Origin: Candidatus Alangreenwoodia gallinarii
Lineage (GTDB): Bacteria > Bacillota > Clostridia > Peptostreptococcales > Anaerovoracaceae
NCBI GenBank assembly: GCA_904398315.1
Contig: CAJFPD010000179.1
Span: 1 to 47,174 of the forward strand
Reading direction: 5' to 3'
Length of the DNA stretch: 47,174 nucleotides
The first letter of the stretch is position 1. The number at the start of each line of letters is the position of its first letter. Below the pieces are notes generated by a model. The model had not been told where the DNA came from, did no database searches, and was given only the letters and a program-made list of their open reading frames with translations. The position numbers and the translations under genes are program-made. This document shows positions 15,213 through 22,238 of this stretch, in pieces.

Positions 15213-15252
15213 AAGGCGCCCTCCGCAGCAAAAATGCTGCGGGTGCCGCCTT
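15213..15252 (-). terminator. Large GC-rich hairpin after the 119-residue unknown gene
   Basis: AAGGCG/CGCCTT outer pairs and CCGCAGC/GCTGCGG inner pairs around an A-rich loop. It lies 45 bp beyond the stop. The leftward tail is poor in T, so termination is less certain than structure. Confidence 0.55.
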
Positions 15253-15296
15253 TTCTGCGGTGTGCTCTGCAATTTCCGATGTTCCGGTAATGCCGT

Positions 15297-15656
15297 TCAG
15301 TGTTCGTAATATTCCGTCGGAACGTCGACTTTCTGAAGCTCGTCGTCGTAGTCGAAATTCCCGACGATGTAGTTGAGGTGGCCTTCTACAAATTCGTAGC
15401 CTTTTTCGAGAACGTATTTTACCGGGATCTGAATTTCATAGTCGTCCAGGTCGCCTGTCTCGAGGGCTTTCTGCAGGTAATTTCTCGGAATGACCATCAG
15501 AACATGTCCGTCCATGGCAAAGTAATAGTGAAATTTTTCCAGCTCCTTCGGCAGTTCGCCGGGATAAGGGTTATCCAGCGTCATGACCTGCATATCGTAT
15601 ACGCTTTTTCTGATGTTGAGACTGTCGAAGTCGAAAGGTATATCATTGTAATGCAT
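15297..15656 (-). CDS. Conserved-looking acidic protein of unknown function (119 residues)
   Basis: I do not recognise the family. The protein is acidic and rich in Tyr, Asp and Glu, with no signal peptide, membrane helix or cysteine. Short hydrophobic strands (HYYFAMDGHVLMVIP at 43-57, EGHLNYIVGNF at 91-101) suggest a small alpha/beta or beta fold of about 115 residues. It is supported as a gene by AGGAGG 8 bases before the ATG at 15656, by a TATAAT centred in a perfect 22-bp inverted repeat upstream (15708..15729), and by a hairpin after the stop. It is divergent from the 63-residue Cys-rich gene; joint regulation is possible. Confidence 0.8.
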   Translation of the reverse strand: MHYNDIPFDFDSLNIRKSVYDMQVMTLDNPYPGELPKELEKFHYYFAMDGHVLMVIPRNYLQKALETGDLDDYEIQIPVKYVLEKGYEFVEGHLNYIVGNFDYDDELQKVDVPTEYYEH

Positions 15657-15707
15657 TAAAGTAGCCTCCTGTTCTGGTAATTTTATGACAATGTATTCAT
15701 TCCCCTT

Positions 15708-15729
15708 ATTTCTGTATTATAACAGAAAT
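15708..15729. promoter_or_regulatory. 22-bp inverted repeat centred on a -10 element
   Basis: ATTTCTGT and ACAGAAAT arms flank ATTATA, which reads TATAAT leftward, toward the 119-residue gene. An operator exactly over the -10 box implies repression of this gene. No good -35 box is present, so an activator or extended contacts may be needed. Confidence 0.6.
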
Positions 15730-15794
15730 GAGGAGAATAATTTGCCGGTAAAAATAAATAGAAAAAATAACGGCGGAAATTTTCCGGTTGGCGG

Positions 15795-15823
15795 TAGACA
15801 ATATCCATGGCAGGATAGATAAT
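15795..15823 (+). promoter_or_regulatory. Promoter of the small Cys-rich protein
   Basis: TAGACA, 17 bp, GATAAT, with start expected near 15830, about 40 bases before the ATG. Confidence 0.7.
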
Positions 15824-15869
15824 ATAAGAGAGCAAGAAAAAGAGAAAGATGAGAAAAAGGAGGCTGAGA

Positions 15870-16061
15870 ATGACTTTAAACGATCTGACTGCGGAGGAAA
15901 AAGAGCTCCTGGAAAAGAAGTTTGCCAGCTTCAGCAGACTTCCGAAGGAGACAAATAACGTATGCCCGAATTATTACAATCCGTATCACGATCCGAGAAA
16001 CTGCCCCGGTTCCTGCAGATACTGTCTGTGGGACGGCGTTCTTACGGAAGAGGGAATGTAA
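15870..16061 (+). CDS. Small cysteine-rich protein (63 residues), unknown
   Basis: Begins MTLNDLTAEEKELLEKK, a charged helix, followed by a compact Cys segment: Cys32, Cys45, Cys49 and Cys52, with His40 between (CPNYYNPYH, then CPGSCRYC). The spacing C-x12-C-x3-C-x2-C suggests a zinc site or small Fe-S site. ATG at 15870 is preferred over 15849 because AGGAGG lies 6 bases upstream. A promoter (15795..15823) and an 11-bp-stem terminator (16111) frame it as its own transcript. No signal peptide is present, so it is probably cytoplasmic. Metal binding is inference and I recognise no named family. Confidence 0.78.
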   Translation: MTLNDLTAEEKELLEKKFASFSRLPKETNNVCPNYYNPYHDPRNCPGSCRYCLWDGVLTEEGM

Positions 16062-16110
16062 TAAAAATATAAATTTCAGAGATCTGGTACGTTCAGAACG
16101 GGAAAATCAG

Positions 16111-16142
16111 GCCTCCGCAGCTGCCGCTGCGGAGGCTTCCTG
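16111..16142 (+). terminator. Terminator of the Cys-rich gene
   Basis: GCCTCCGCAGC and GCTGCGGAGGC form an 11-bp perfect stem with a TGCC loop, followed by TTCCTGTT. Confidence 0.75.
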
Positions 16143-16212
16143 TTATCTTCCGGTTGTGTCTGTCTGAGCTCCGAAAGCCGAATCTTCCCGGAATCCGGAA
16201 TTTCGAAAGCCG

Positions 16213-16238
16213 AAAAGCCCGGAATGCCGGCATTCCGG
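16213..16238 (-). terminator. panE terminator, 20-bp perfect palindrome
   Basis: The 20-bp palindrome at 16219-16238 lies 16 bp beyond the panE stop and is followed leftward by GCTTTT. Two CGAAAGCCGAA copies lie just beyond, near 16170 and 16204. Confidence 0.65.
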
Positions 16239-16253
16239 TAAGGAACGTATTTT

Positions 16254-17186
16254 TCAGAATTTTTCCGTCAGGGCTTCTATCTGTTCGGTGATTCTGCGGT
16301 TGAGAGGTGCATCCTCATGAATATTCTCTGCTGTTTTCACTACAGCGCCGTTGATCCTTCCGATCTCTGTCGGACGCCTGTTGCGGATATCCTGCACCAT
16401 GGAGCAGTAATTTTCTCCGGTAGCCCGGGCTACAGACTGTACCTGATCCCATATTTTCTCTGCGTCATAGGAGCGGCCTGTGCAGTTGAAAATTTTCACG
16501 GCTTCTTCCACAAGCCGGTGAGAGAGATGATTTTTGTCAGGATCGGACACGATGTGAATGTTTTGTACATCGCTGAGAGCGCAGACAGCATTAATGCCGA
16601 CGTTGATGAATAATTTTCTGATCACGGCATCTTCGGCATCTTCTGTAATAACAGTGGGAAATCCGGCTTCCTCAAAGATTGTTTTTATGCCAAAAAGGGA
16701 AGAAGCGGCAGAAGCGGTTCCCTCTGCTTCCGGTATCAGAGCGCCGATGACGGTGGAACCGGAGCCGGCGTGTCGCACAGTACCGTCAGAAGCGGTATTA
16801 GCTCCCTGAGAGGTCGTACCGATTATAATATTCTGCGGCGGAACGACGGTTTCGATATCGATGTGGTTTCCATAGCCGTTCTGCAGAGAAACAGCCAGGG
16901 TGCGCGGGCCGAAGAGGTTTCTGTGAAGACTGACGGCGGAGGCGGTTACCGGGGCTTTAACGGCGATAAGAACCAGATCGGAAGGCTCGGCACCGGAAGT
17001 ATCTGTTACGGCTCTGGCGGATACCGAGCGAATGTTTCCATCTTTTTCCATAATACGGATGCCCGAACGGTTGATGGAATCCGCGTGCTTTTTTGTGCCG
17101 ACGACGCAGGTGAGATCGTGGTTCTGTGCGAGCCCTGCGGCGAAGAGGGAGCCGATGGCTCCGGTTCCGAGTATCGTTATTTTCAT
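16254..17186 (-). CDS. panE: 2-dehydropantoate 2-reductase (ketopantoate reductase)
   Basis: Reduces 2-dehydropantoate to pantoate with NADPH in pantothenate and coenzyme A synthesis. The N-terminal Rossmann motif is GTGAIGS (7-13). Catalytic and substrate residues align by spacing with the E. coli enzyme: Asn103, Lys191 as general acid, Asn195, Asn199, Ser262 and Glu274. Length (310) is normal. ATG at 17186 follows AAGGAGG. A TTGCGC-17-TATCAT promoter lies upstream, divergent from ylmH, and a palindromic terminator follows. No other pantothenate genes are in the segment. Some ApbA/PanE homologues act on other 2-oxo acids, but retention of all key residues favours PanE. Confidence 0.92.
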   Translation of the reverse strand: MKITILGTGAIGSLFAAGLAQNHDLTCVVGTKKHADSINRSGIRIMEKDGNIRSVSARAVTDTSGAEPSDLVLIAVKAPVTASAVSLHRNLFGPRTLAVSLQNGYGNHIDIETVVPPQNIIIGTTSQGANTASDGTVRHAGSGSTVIGALIPEAEGTASAASSLFGIKTIFEEAGFPTVITEDAEDAVIRKLFINVGINAVCALSDVQNIHIVSDPDKNHLSHRLVEEAVKIFNCTGRSYDAEKIWDQVQSVARATGENYCSMVQDIRNRRPTEIGRINGAVVKTAENIHEDAPLNRRITEQIEALTEKF

Positions 17187-17212
17187 TGGAAAATCCTCCT
17201 TATCTCTTTATT

Positions 17213-17241
17213 ATGATAACGAAGAGGCGAAAATTGCGCAA
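17213..17241 (-). promoter_or_regulatory. panE promoter
   Basis: Leftward TTGCGC, 17 bp, TATCAT, ending about 27 bp before the panE start. Confidence 0.7.
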
Positions 17242-17271
17242 GAGCCGGAAAGTGTGGGGCGGTCAGTCCTG

Positions 17272-17301
17272 TTGCCACGGCGGAGGAAAAGATAGTATAA
17301 T
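17272..17301 (+). promoter_or_regulatory. Promoter of ylmH (and probably mnmA)
   Basis: TTGCCA, 18 bp, perfect TATAAT, about 100 bp before the ylmH start and divergent from the panE promoter. Confidence 0.75.
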
Positions 17302-17403
17302 AGGTCTGTTTTCAGAATCATCGGAATTGTCATACCTGTCGGGATCAGAGAGAAGACAGGCGAAGACGTGCATCGGGAAAGCGACGGGAGAAACAGAGAA
17401 AAT

Positions 17404-18192
17404 ATGGAAAAAGAGGACAGGATTCTGCTGGCGGGAATGGAAGATAAAATACGTCAGACAGAGGAACAGTACAGGATGACGAACAGCCGTTTTCTGGATC
17501 TGCGGCAGAGAAGTCTGGCGGAAGTCATGTCACGCTCGCGGTGCGGCGGGATAATATACGGATTTTACGGCGGATATGAGGATGCGGAACGCGTTGTGGA
17601 GGTATTTTTTCCTCCGGAACGGATGGAAGGAGACAGTATAGAGGAACATTTCAGAAGAGTTCCGGAGGATAATCCTCTGACTGTCATACGAGCGGAGCTG
17701 AAAAAGGGCACTCCGCCTCTGTCGCACCGGGATTATCTCGGCGCTCTCATGGGACTGGGCATAAAGAGAGAGATGACAGGTGATATCATCGTCCGGGATG
17801 ACGGAGCGGATATCATCGTTCTGCGGGAAGCGGCGGAATTTCTCCTGCTCCATTACACGAAGGCGGGCCGGGCGAATCTTACGCTGTCTGAAGTGGCCGT
17901 GGATGAACTCAGAGCCGCAGAAGGACATGGAGAGGAAATCACGGCCAGCGTGGCATCTTTACGCCTGGACAATGTGGTGGCCGCAGCTTTTCATGTGCCG
18001 CGAAACCGCGCCGCAGAAGCTGTGGAAGCCGGTATCATCTACGTAAACGGAATCTGTGAAAAGAAAACGGACCGCCAGGTGAAGGAGGGCGAAAAAATCG
18101 TTTTCCGCGGGAAGGGACGGGCCCGTCTTCTTTCCGCCGGCGGGAAAAACGGCAAGGGACGTATGAAGATTACGCTGCGGAGAAATATCTGA
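17404..18192 (+). CDS. ylmH: YlmH-type S4-domain RNA-binding protein
   Basis: YlmH proteins bind stalled large ribosomal subunits with tRNA and take part in ribosome-associated quality control. The 262-residue product has the family's middle block HRDYLGALMGLGIKREMTGD (about 108-127) and a C-terminal S4 domain (about 185-238, ASLRLDNVVAAAFHVPRN through YVNG). It ends in a basic Gly/Lys/Arg tail. The ATG at 17404 gives the typical start MEKEDRILL; a GTG at 17368 with 12 more residues is possible, and neither has a strong ribosome site. In many Firmicutes ylmH sits in the divIVA/sepF cluster; here it precedes mnmA by about 100 bp instead, pairing two translation-related genes. Confidence 0.88.
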   Translation: MEKEDRILLAGMEDKIRQTEEQYRMTNSRFLDLRQRSLAEVMSRSRCGGIIYGFYGGYEDAERVVEVFFPPERMEGDSIEEHFRRVPEDNPLTVIRAELKKGTPPLSHRDYLGALMGLGIKREMTGDIIVRDDGADIIVLREAAEFLLLHYTKAGRANLTLSEVAVDELRAAEGHGEEITASVASLRLDNVVAAAFHVPRNRAAEAVEAGIIYVNGICEKKTDRQVKEGEKIVFRGKGRARLLSAGGKNGKGRMKITLRRNI

Positions 18193-18293
18193 AAGGGCTG
18201 AAAAGTAGTATCCGGACGGCAGGCATTTCACGCAGGTTCAGATGTGTGAGATGGCAGCGCGCGAGATGGCGGATACGGGATAGGAGGCAGAAA

Positions 18294-19508
18294 GTGCAGG
18301 CGAGATATCACGGTGAGAAAGGTGGAGGCCGCGATGAGAAAGGCGGAAGAAAGACGGATTATGCGGGAACGGCGGGAACAGTGTGTGAAATGACGGCGGA
18401 AATACCGGGAACGATGCCGGAGGAAGCAGTGCCGGAGGAAACCGCAGCGCCGGAGGGGAAATCCGGGGAACGGAAAATTATGACGGCCATGAGCGGAGGC
18501 GTGGACAGCTCGGCGGCGGTATTTCTCCTTCTGGAACAGGGCTTTGATGTGGGAGGCATGACGATGCGCCTGCTTGAGGGAAATCTCAGCGACCGGGATG
18601 TCAAAGATGCGGAGGAAGCGGCAAAGACAGCGGGAATCCCCTTTTATGTGGCCGATCTCAGAGAGAGATTCCGCAGAGAAGTGATCGGCGATTTTATCGA
18701 TTCCTATCTCTCGGGAAATACGCCGAATCCCTGTGTGCTCTGCAACCGGCGCATCAAATTTTCCGCTTTTGCGGAACATGCGCAGCGGTACGGATATGAA
18801 AAAATCGCCACCGGCCATTACGCTGTGAGCGGTTATGACGGAGGATCCGGCCGCTGGCTTCTGAAAAGGTCGAAGGATCGGAAAAAAGATCAGAGCTATA
18901 TGCTGTACGGTCTGAGTCAGGATCAGCTGGCGAAAAGCGTCTTTCCTCTGGGAGAAATGACGAAAGAGGAGGTGCGGATATTTGCGGCGGATCATCATCT
19001 GACGGCGGCACAGCGGAAGGAAAGCCAGGATATCTGTTTTGTTCCGGACGGGAAGTATGCGGAATTTATCGAGAGAGAAACCGGAAGGCCGCTTCAGCCG
19101 GGCTGTTTTGTCGATGCCTCCGGAAAGGTGATCGGCAGCCATCGGGGGATCGCCCGATATACGATAGGTCAGCGAAGAGGTCTGGGGATCGCCGCAGGTC
19201 ATCCCGTCTTCGTCTGTGAAAAGGATGCAAAGAGAAATATCGTGCGCGTGGGGGAGGAGGCACTTCTCTTCCGGAAAGAGCTGGACGTGAGCGATATCAA
19301 TCTGATCGCCTGCAGCCGTCTCACGGGAAAAATCAGAGCGGAGGTGAAAATACGCTACAGTCACGGCGGAAGTCCTGCCGTGGTGGAGCAGACGGGGGAG
19401 AACAGTCTTCACATCGAATTTGATGAGGAGCAGAGGGCTGTCACACCCGGCCAGTCCGCCGTTCTGTATGACGGAGATACTGTCATAGGCGGCGGAGTGA
19501 TCGTCTGA
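18294..19508 (+). CDS. mnmA: tRNA-specific 2-thiouridylase MnmA
   Basis: Forms 2-thiouridine at position 34 of tRNAs for Lys, Glu and Gln, using ATP and sulfur from a cysteine desulfurase relay. The ATP pyrophosphatase P-loop is SGGVDSS (67-73). The catalytic cysteines are Cys150 (PNPCVLCN) and Cys248 (ESQDICFVPDG). The C-terminal beta-barrel is intact. The GTG at 18294 is chosen because AGGAGG lies 6 bases upstream. This gives 404 residues, with a roughly 60-residue polar, Gly/Glu-rich extension before the first strand (KIMTAMSGG) that family members lack. If the start were ATG at 18390 or 18414 the extension would be shorter, but those lack a ribosome site. A 23-bp stem terminator follows. 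Confidence 0.95.
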   Translation: MQARYHGEKGGGRDEKGGRKTDYAGTAGTVCEMTAEIPGTMPEEAVPEETAAPEGKSGERKIMTAMSGGVDSSAAVFLLLEQGFDVGGMTMRLLEGNLSDRDVKDAEEAAKTAGIPFYVADLRERFRREVIGDFIDSYLSGNTPNPCVLCNRRIKFSAFAEHAQRYGYEKIATGHYAVSGYDGGSGRWLLKRSKDRKKDQSYMLYGLSQDQLAKSVFPLGEMTKEEVRIFAADHHLTAAQRKESQDICFVPDGKYAEFIERETGRPLQPGCFVDASGKVIGSHRGIARYTIGQRRGLGIAAGHPVFVCEKDAKRNIVRVGEEALLFRKELDVSDINLIACSRLTGKIRAEVKIRYSHGGSPAVVEQTGENSLHIEFDEEQRAVTPGQSAVLYDGDTVIGGGVIV

Positions 19509-19526
19509 ATTCCGGATCCCGGATAC

Positions 19527-19581
19527 AAAAAGGAGGATGGCGGTGCGAAAAGAAAAGCTTCGCACCGCCATCCTCCTTTTT
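19527..19581. terminator. Bidirectional terminator between mnmA and ppaC
   Basis: A 23-bp perfect stem (19527-19549 with 19559-19581), nine-base loop, five A on the left and five T on the right, serving convergent genes. Confidence 0.9.
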
Positions 19582-19584
19582 ATG

Positions 19585-19624
19585 ATGCGGAAAATACCAG
19601 AATCATGCGGAAAATACCGGAATC
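19585..19624. repeat. Two tandem 20-bp repeats
   Basis: ATGCGGAAAATACCAGAATC and the same unit with one A-to-G change, back to back, directly after the terminator. Noncoding; no function seen. Confidence 0.85.
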
Positions 19625-19688
19625 ACCGATATTTCATAAACTGGAAATTTTTCCAAAAACAGATGATAACGAACCGCTCTTTCCGATG

Positions 19689-20627
19689 TCAGGAGAGAGC
19701 TTCTGTCAGCTGCGGAATGATCTGCTTTTTGCGGGAGACACATCCCTTGAGATACATTCTGCCGTCCTCTGCGGAGTGGAATGCCCGGGAAGCCGCTTCT
19801 GAAGCCCCTTCGCCGGCGCAGATGAGATCTGTGGATTCATCGAGGATATCCGTCAGCATGAAGAAGAGCATGTCCACACCGTGTTCGCTGAACGTATCGT
19901 TCATATATGCGCTCATGCGCTTCTTGAGTTCCGCCAGCTCGTCAGCGTCCATGGAAGTGACCTGTCCCACGCCGAAGGTGGTGCTGCCGGCGGTAAACTT
20001 TTTGAAATCCATATAGAAGATATCATGAGGATCTTTTTCCAGAAGATCGCTTCCCGCCTTGAACATCTCTTTCGCATAAGCCTGGATATCATCGATTCCG
20101 GCGATCTCTGCGAGTTTTTCCGCCGCTTCACGGTCCTGACCGGTGCAGGTAGGAGAGCGGAATGCGAGGGTATCGGACAGAATCGCGGAACAGAGAAGGC
20201 CGGCGATATTTTTTTCCGGAGTTTTCTTCGCTTCCTGATAGTGAAGAAAGACGATGGTGGCTGTACAGCCGATAGGCATCGCACGGAAGTAGATCGGCTC
20301 GGATGTCTGGATATCTCCGATTTTGTGGTGATCGAGAATCTCGACGATAGAAGCGTCTGCGATATTATCAGCAGCCTGCGCCGTCTCATTATGGTCTACC
20401 AGGATTACCGTCTGTCCGGCGGCGTCGCTCAGAAGCTGAGGGACTTCCGTATGGAAACGGTCGAGGACAAACTGTGTCTCCGGGTTGAGATTTCCTGCGC
20501 GTCCCGGAACGTAGGCGGCATCACCGATCGTGTTTTTGAAAGCCGCATAGCCGATAGCCGAACAGATAGAATCGGTATCGGGATTCTTATGACCTACGAC
20601 GTAGATCGTTTTATCTGAAGTGCTCAA
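19689..20627 (-). CDS. ppaC: Manganese-dependent inorganic pyrophosphatase (family II)
   Basis: Hydrolyses pyrophosphate to phosphate, driving biosynthesis forward; the DHH-superfamily enzyme needs Mn. Metal ligands are His13, Asp17 and Asp19 (GHKNPDTDS), Asp78 (DHNE), His100 (LDHHK) and Asp152 (LSDT), matching the B. subtilis enzyme with a constant three-to-four-residue shift. The substrate motif SRKKQ lies at 298-302. Length is 312 residues with no CBS insertion, so it is the constitutive short form. The start is TTG at 20627, supported by AGGAGG 8 bases upstream and by the family N-terminus. It has its own promoter and follows the moeA-like gene on the same strand. Confidence 0.97.
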   Translation of the reverse strand: MSTSDKTIYVVGHKNPDTDSICSAIGYAAFKNTIGDAAYVPGRAGNLNPETQFVLDRFHTEVPQLLSDAAGQTVILVDHNETAQAADNIADASIVEILDHHKIGDIQTSEPIYFRAMPIGCTATIVFLHYQEAKKTPEKNIAGLLCSAILSDTLAFRSPTCTGQDREAAEKLAEIAGIDDIQAYAKEMFKAGSDLLEKDPHDIFYMDFKKFTAGSTTFGVGQVTSMDADELAELKKRMSAYMNDTFSEHGVDMLFFMLTDILDESTDLICAGEGASEAASRAFHSAEDGRMYLKGCVSRKKQIIPQLTEALS

Positions 20628-20687
20628 AGTAAATTCCTCCTGTATGATGAGTTTATTTCCACTGTGATAAGTGTATTTCCGAATAAA

Positions 20688-20716
20688 ATTTTACACCTCC
20701 GCGGTCCTCTGTACAA
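20688..20716 (-). promoter_or_regulatory. ppaC promoter
   Basis: Leftward TTGTAC, 17 bp, TAAAAT, in the 143-bp gap after the moeA-like gene; the start would be near 20681. Confidence 0.65.
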
Positions 20717-20770
20717 TCTCTATTTTTACGCCTTTTACGCCGCATTTTTAAAATCTGTTTCCGGACCGAT

Positions 20771-21988
20771 TCAGATCTCGTTCAGCGGGCGGAGCAGCAG
20801 AACATCGACGGCCTCGTCTTTTCTGTAGAGCGTCTTTCCGAGTTCGGTGACGAGCATGGCATCGGCTGCCAGAGGGGGATTTCCGTTCATCCTGTTGCGG
20901 GCGGGTACAGCGCGCAGAATGCCTTCGCCGTCTCGGAAAAGATTGATCATGCAGAGAAATTCGATGACGCCCGGAGCCTCCAGATCTTCCGTCAGTACGG
21001 CGGAGACGCTCTGGCGGGAGGATACCCGGATTCCCAGCGCTCTCGCCATGACGGGGCGGACACACCATTCCAGCCCGTAGAAAGCGGCCGCTGTCGGACC
21101 GGAGAGATTGATCAGAGGTTTGCCGTCGGCGACGGCCACACCCATGGGCCTTCCGGGTGCAGCCTTGACCCAGTGACTGACCGCCGTTCCGCGGCCGAGA
21201 ATGATTTCTGCGTTGAAGTCTTCCTCGCCCTTGGAAGAGCCGCCGTTGATGAGTACGATATCGCATTCGGCCAGTGCCCGTTCGACGATATCTTTGAGAT
21301 CCTCTTTTTTGTCCCGGACGATAGGGTAGCAGACGGGTTCGCCTCCCATCTCCAGGATCATGTATTTTGCCAGAGTACTGTTGCAGTCGATATTCTGGCC
21401 CCGCTGAGGAATATTACCGGGAGCTGTGAGCTCGCTGCCCGTGGGAATAAATCCGACCACAGGTTTTTTTACGACAGGAACGGAGGTAATTCCGCCGCTT
21501 TCCAGAGCCGCCAGATCCATGGCGGTGATCGTATGGCCTGATTCCGCGAGGAGAACGCCTTTTTTCAGCATGGAGCCGGCGGGACGTACGTTCATGCCGG
21601 GTTCCGGAACGGTTCCTTCAGGAAGACACAGCGTGAGGCTTCCGTCATCTCCGATACGGACGTCCTCTATGCGGATGACGCTGTCGTAGGCGTCATCAAA
21701 ATCGTCGCCGGTATCAGCCCGTACAAATTCGCGTCCGGCTTTCCAGCCGGATGTATCCGGCATGCCATCCAGGAAGTCGGCGGAACGGACAGCAATCCCG
21801 TCCATGGAAGAAGCCCTTACGACAGGAAGGTCAAACTGCGCTCTCTGATCTTCTGCCAGGACGCGGCCGTATGCCTCCTGAAGCGGCACCGTTTCCGTAC
21901 GGACTGAAGGGTTCCAGATCGAGAATAATCTGCTGAGAATCTCCGCTTTGCTCAGGTGTTCGTTTATCGTATTTTTATCTGATATCAT
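20771..21988 (-). CDS. MoeA-like molybdopterin molybdotransferase family protein (divergent)
   Basis: MoeA inserts molybdate into adenylylated molybdopterin. The 405-residue length and domain order fit: the N-terminal SSMDGIAVR (60-68, Asp63), the central PTGSEL (182-187), and NGGSSKGEEDF (248-258). Two departures stand out. The C-terminal LPGNP motif is replaced by LSGPT (295-299), and PGKP by PGRP. No other molybdenum-cofactor gene is visible in the segment. It may be a MoeA paralogue for another pterin or substrate, or the second of two moeA genes. AAGGAG precedes the ATG at 21988. No clear promoter is visible; an AT-rich TGATAAAATAAT lies near 22055. Confidence 0.82.
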   Translation of the reverse strand: MISDKNTINEHLSKAEILSRLFSIWNPSVRTETVPLQEAYGRVLAEDQRAQFDLPVVRASSMDGIAVRSADFLDGMPDTSGWKAGREFVRADTGDDFDDAYDSVIRIEDVRIGDDGSLTLCLPEGTVPEPGMNVRPAGSMLKKGVLLAESGHTITAMDLAALESGGITSVPVVKKPVVGFIPTGSELTAPGNIPQRGQNIDCNSTLAKYMILEMGGEPVCYPIVRDKKEDLKDIVERALAECDIVLINGGSSKGEEDFNAEIILGRGTAVSHWVKAAPGRPMGVAVADGKPLINLSGPTAAAFYGLEWCVRPVMARALGIRVSSRQSVSAVLTEDLEAPGVIEFLCMINLFRDGEGILRAVPARNRMNGNPPLAADAMLVTELGKTLYRKDEAVDVLLLRPLNEI

Positions 21989-22188
21989 GCTCTGTTCTCC
22001 TTTCCGTTCGTATATCGTTTTTTCTTTTTTCTGCCTTCTGTCCGTATTATTTTATCATAGATTCCGTACGGGAATCTGCCGGCGGTATTCTTCTTTTTTC
22101 TTTCCGGCCTGCCGGAAGTCGGTCAGATATTTCTCTTTCACCTCTGCCGGAACGAAAAACGGTTATTCCGCATAGATTTCGTCTGATT

Positions 22189-22197
22189 TGGTATAAT
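22189..22197 (+). promoter_or_regulatory. Extended -10 promoter of the MBL lipoprotein gene
   Basis: TGGTATAAT, an extended -10 that can work without a good -35; none is visible. The start codon is about 40 bases on. Confidence 0.65.
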
Positions 22198-22238
22198 GGG
22201 TGTATATATCTATCTTGAAGGAAGAGGAGGAAAAATAA

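Larger units (their letters stand above)
14924..15296. other. 373-bp region upstream of the ArsR gene
   Basis: Contains the ArsR promoter and operator, then AT-rich DNA (about 15000-15180) without a supported gene, and a large hairpin at 15213. A 71-codon leftward frame here (to 15272) spans the hairpin and lacks a ribosome site, so I do not call it. Confidence 0.6.

Noticed and set aside
15057..15272. 71-codon leftward open frame
   Set aside because: No ribosome site, extremely AT-biased hydrophobic C-terminus, and it runs through a terminator-like hairpin.
18228..19571. 447-codon open frame opposite mnmA
   Set aside because: Antisense shadow of a GC-biased gene, with no family motifs or ribosome site; the same holds for its mirror at 27604..28947.
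19585..19624. Mobile-element target or repeat array
   Set aside because: Only two 20-bp units, no transposase or terminal inverted repeats.
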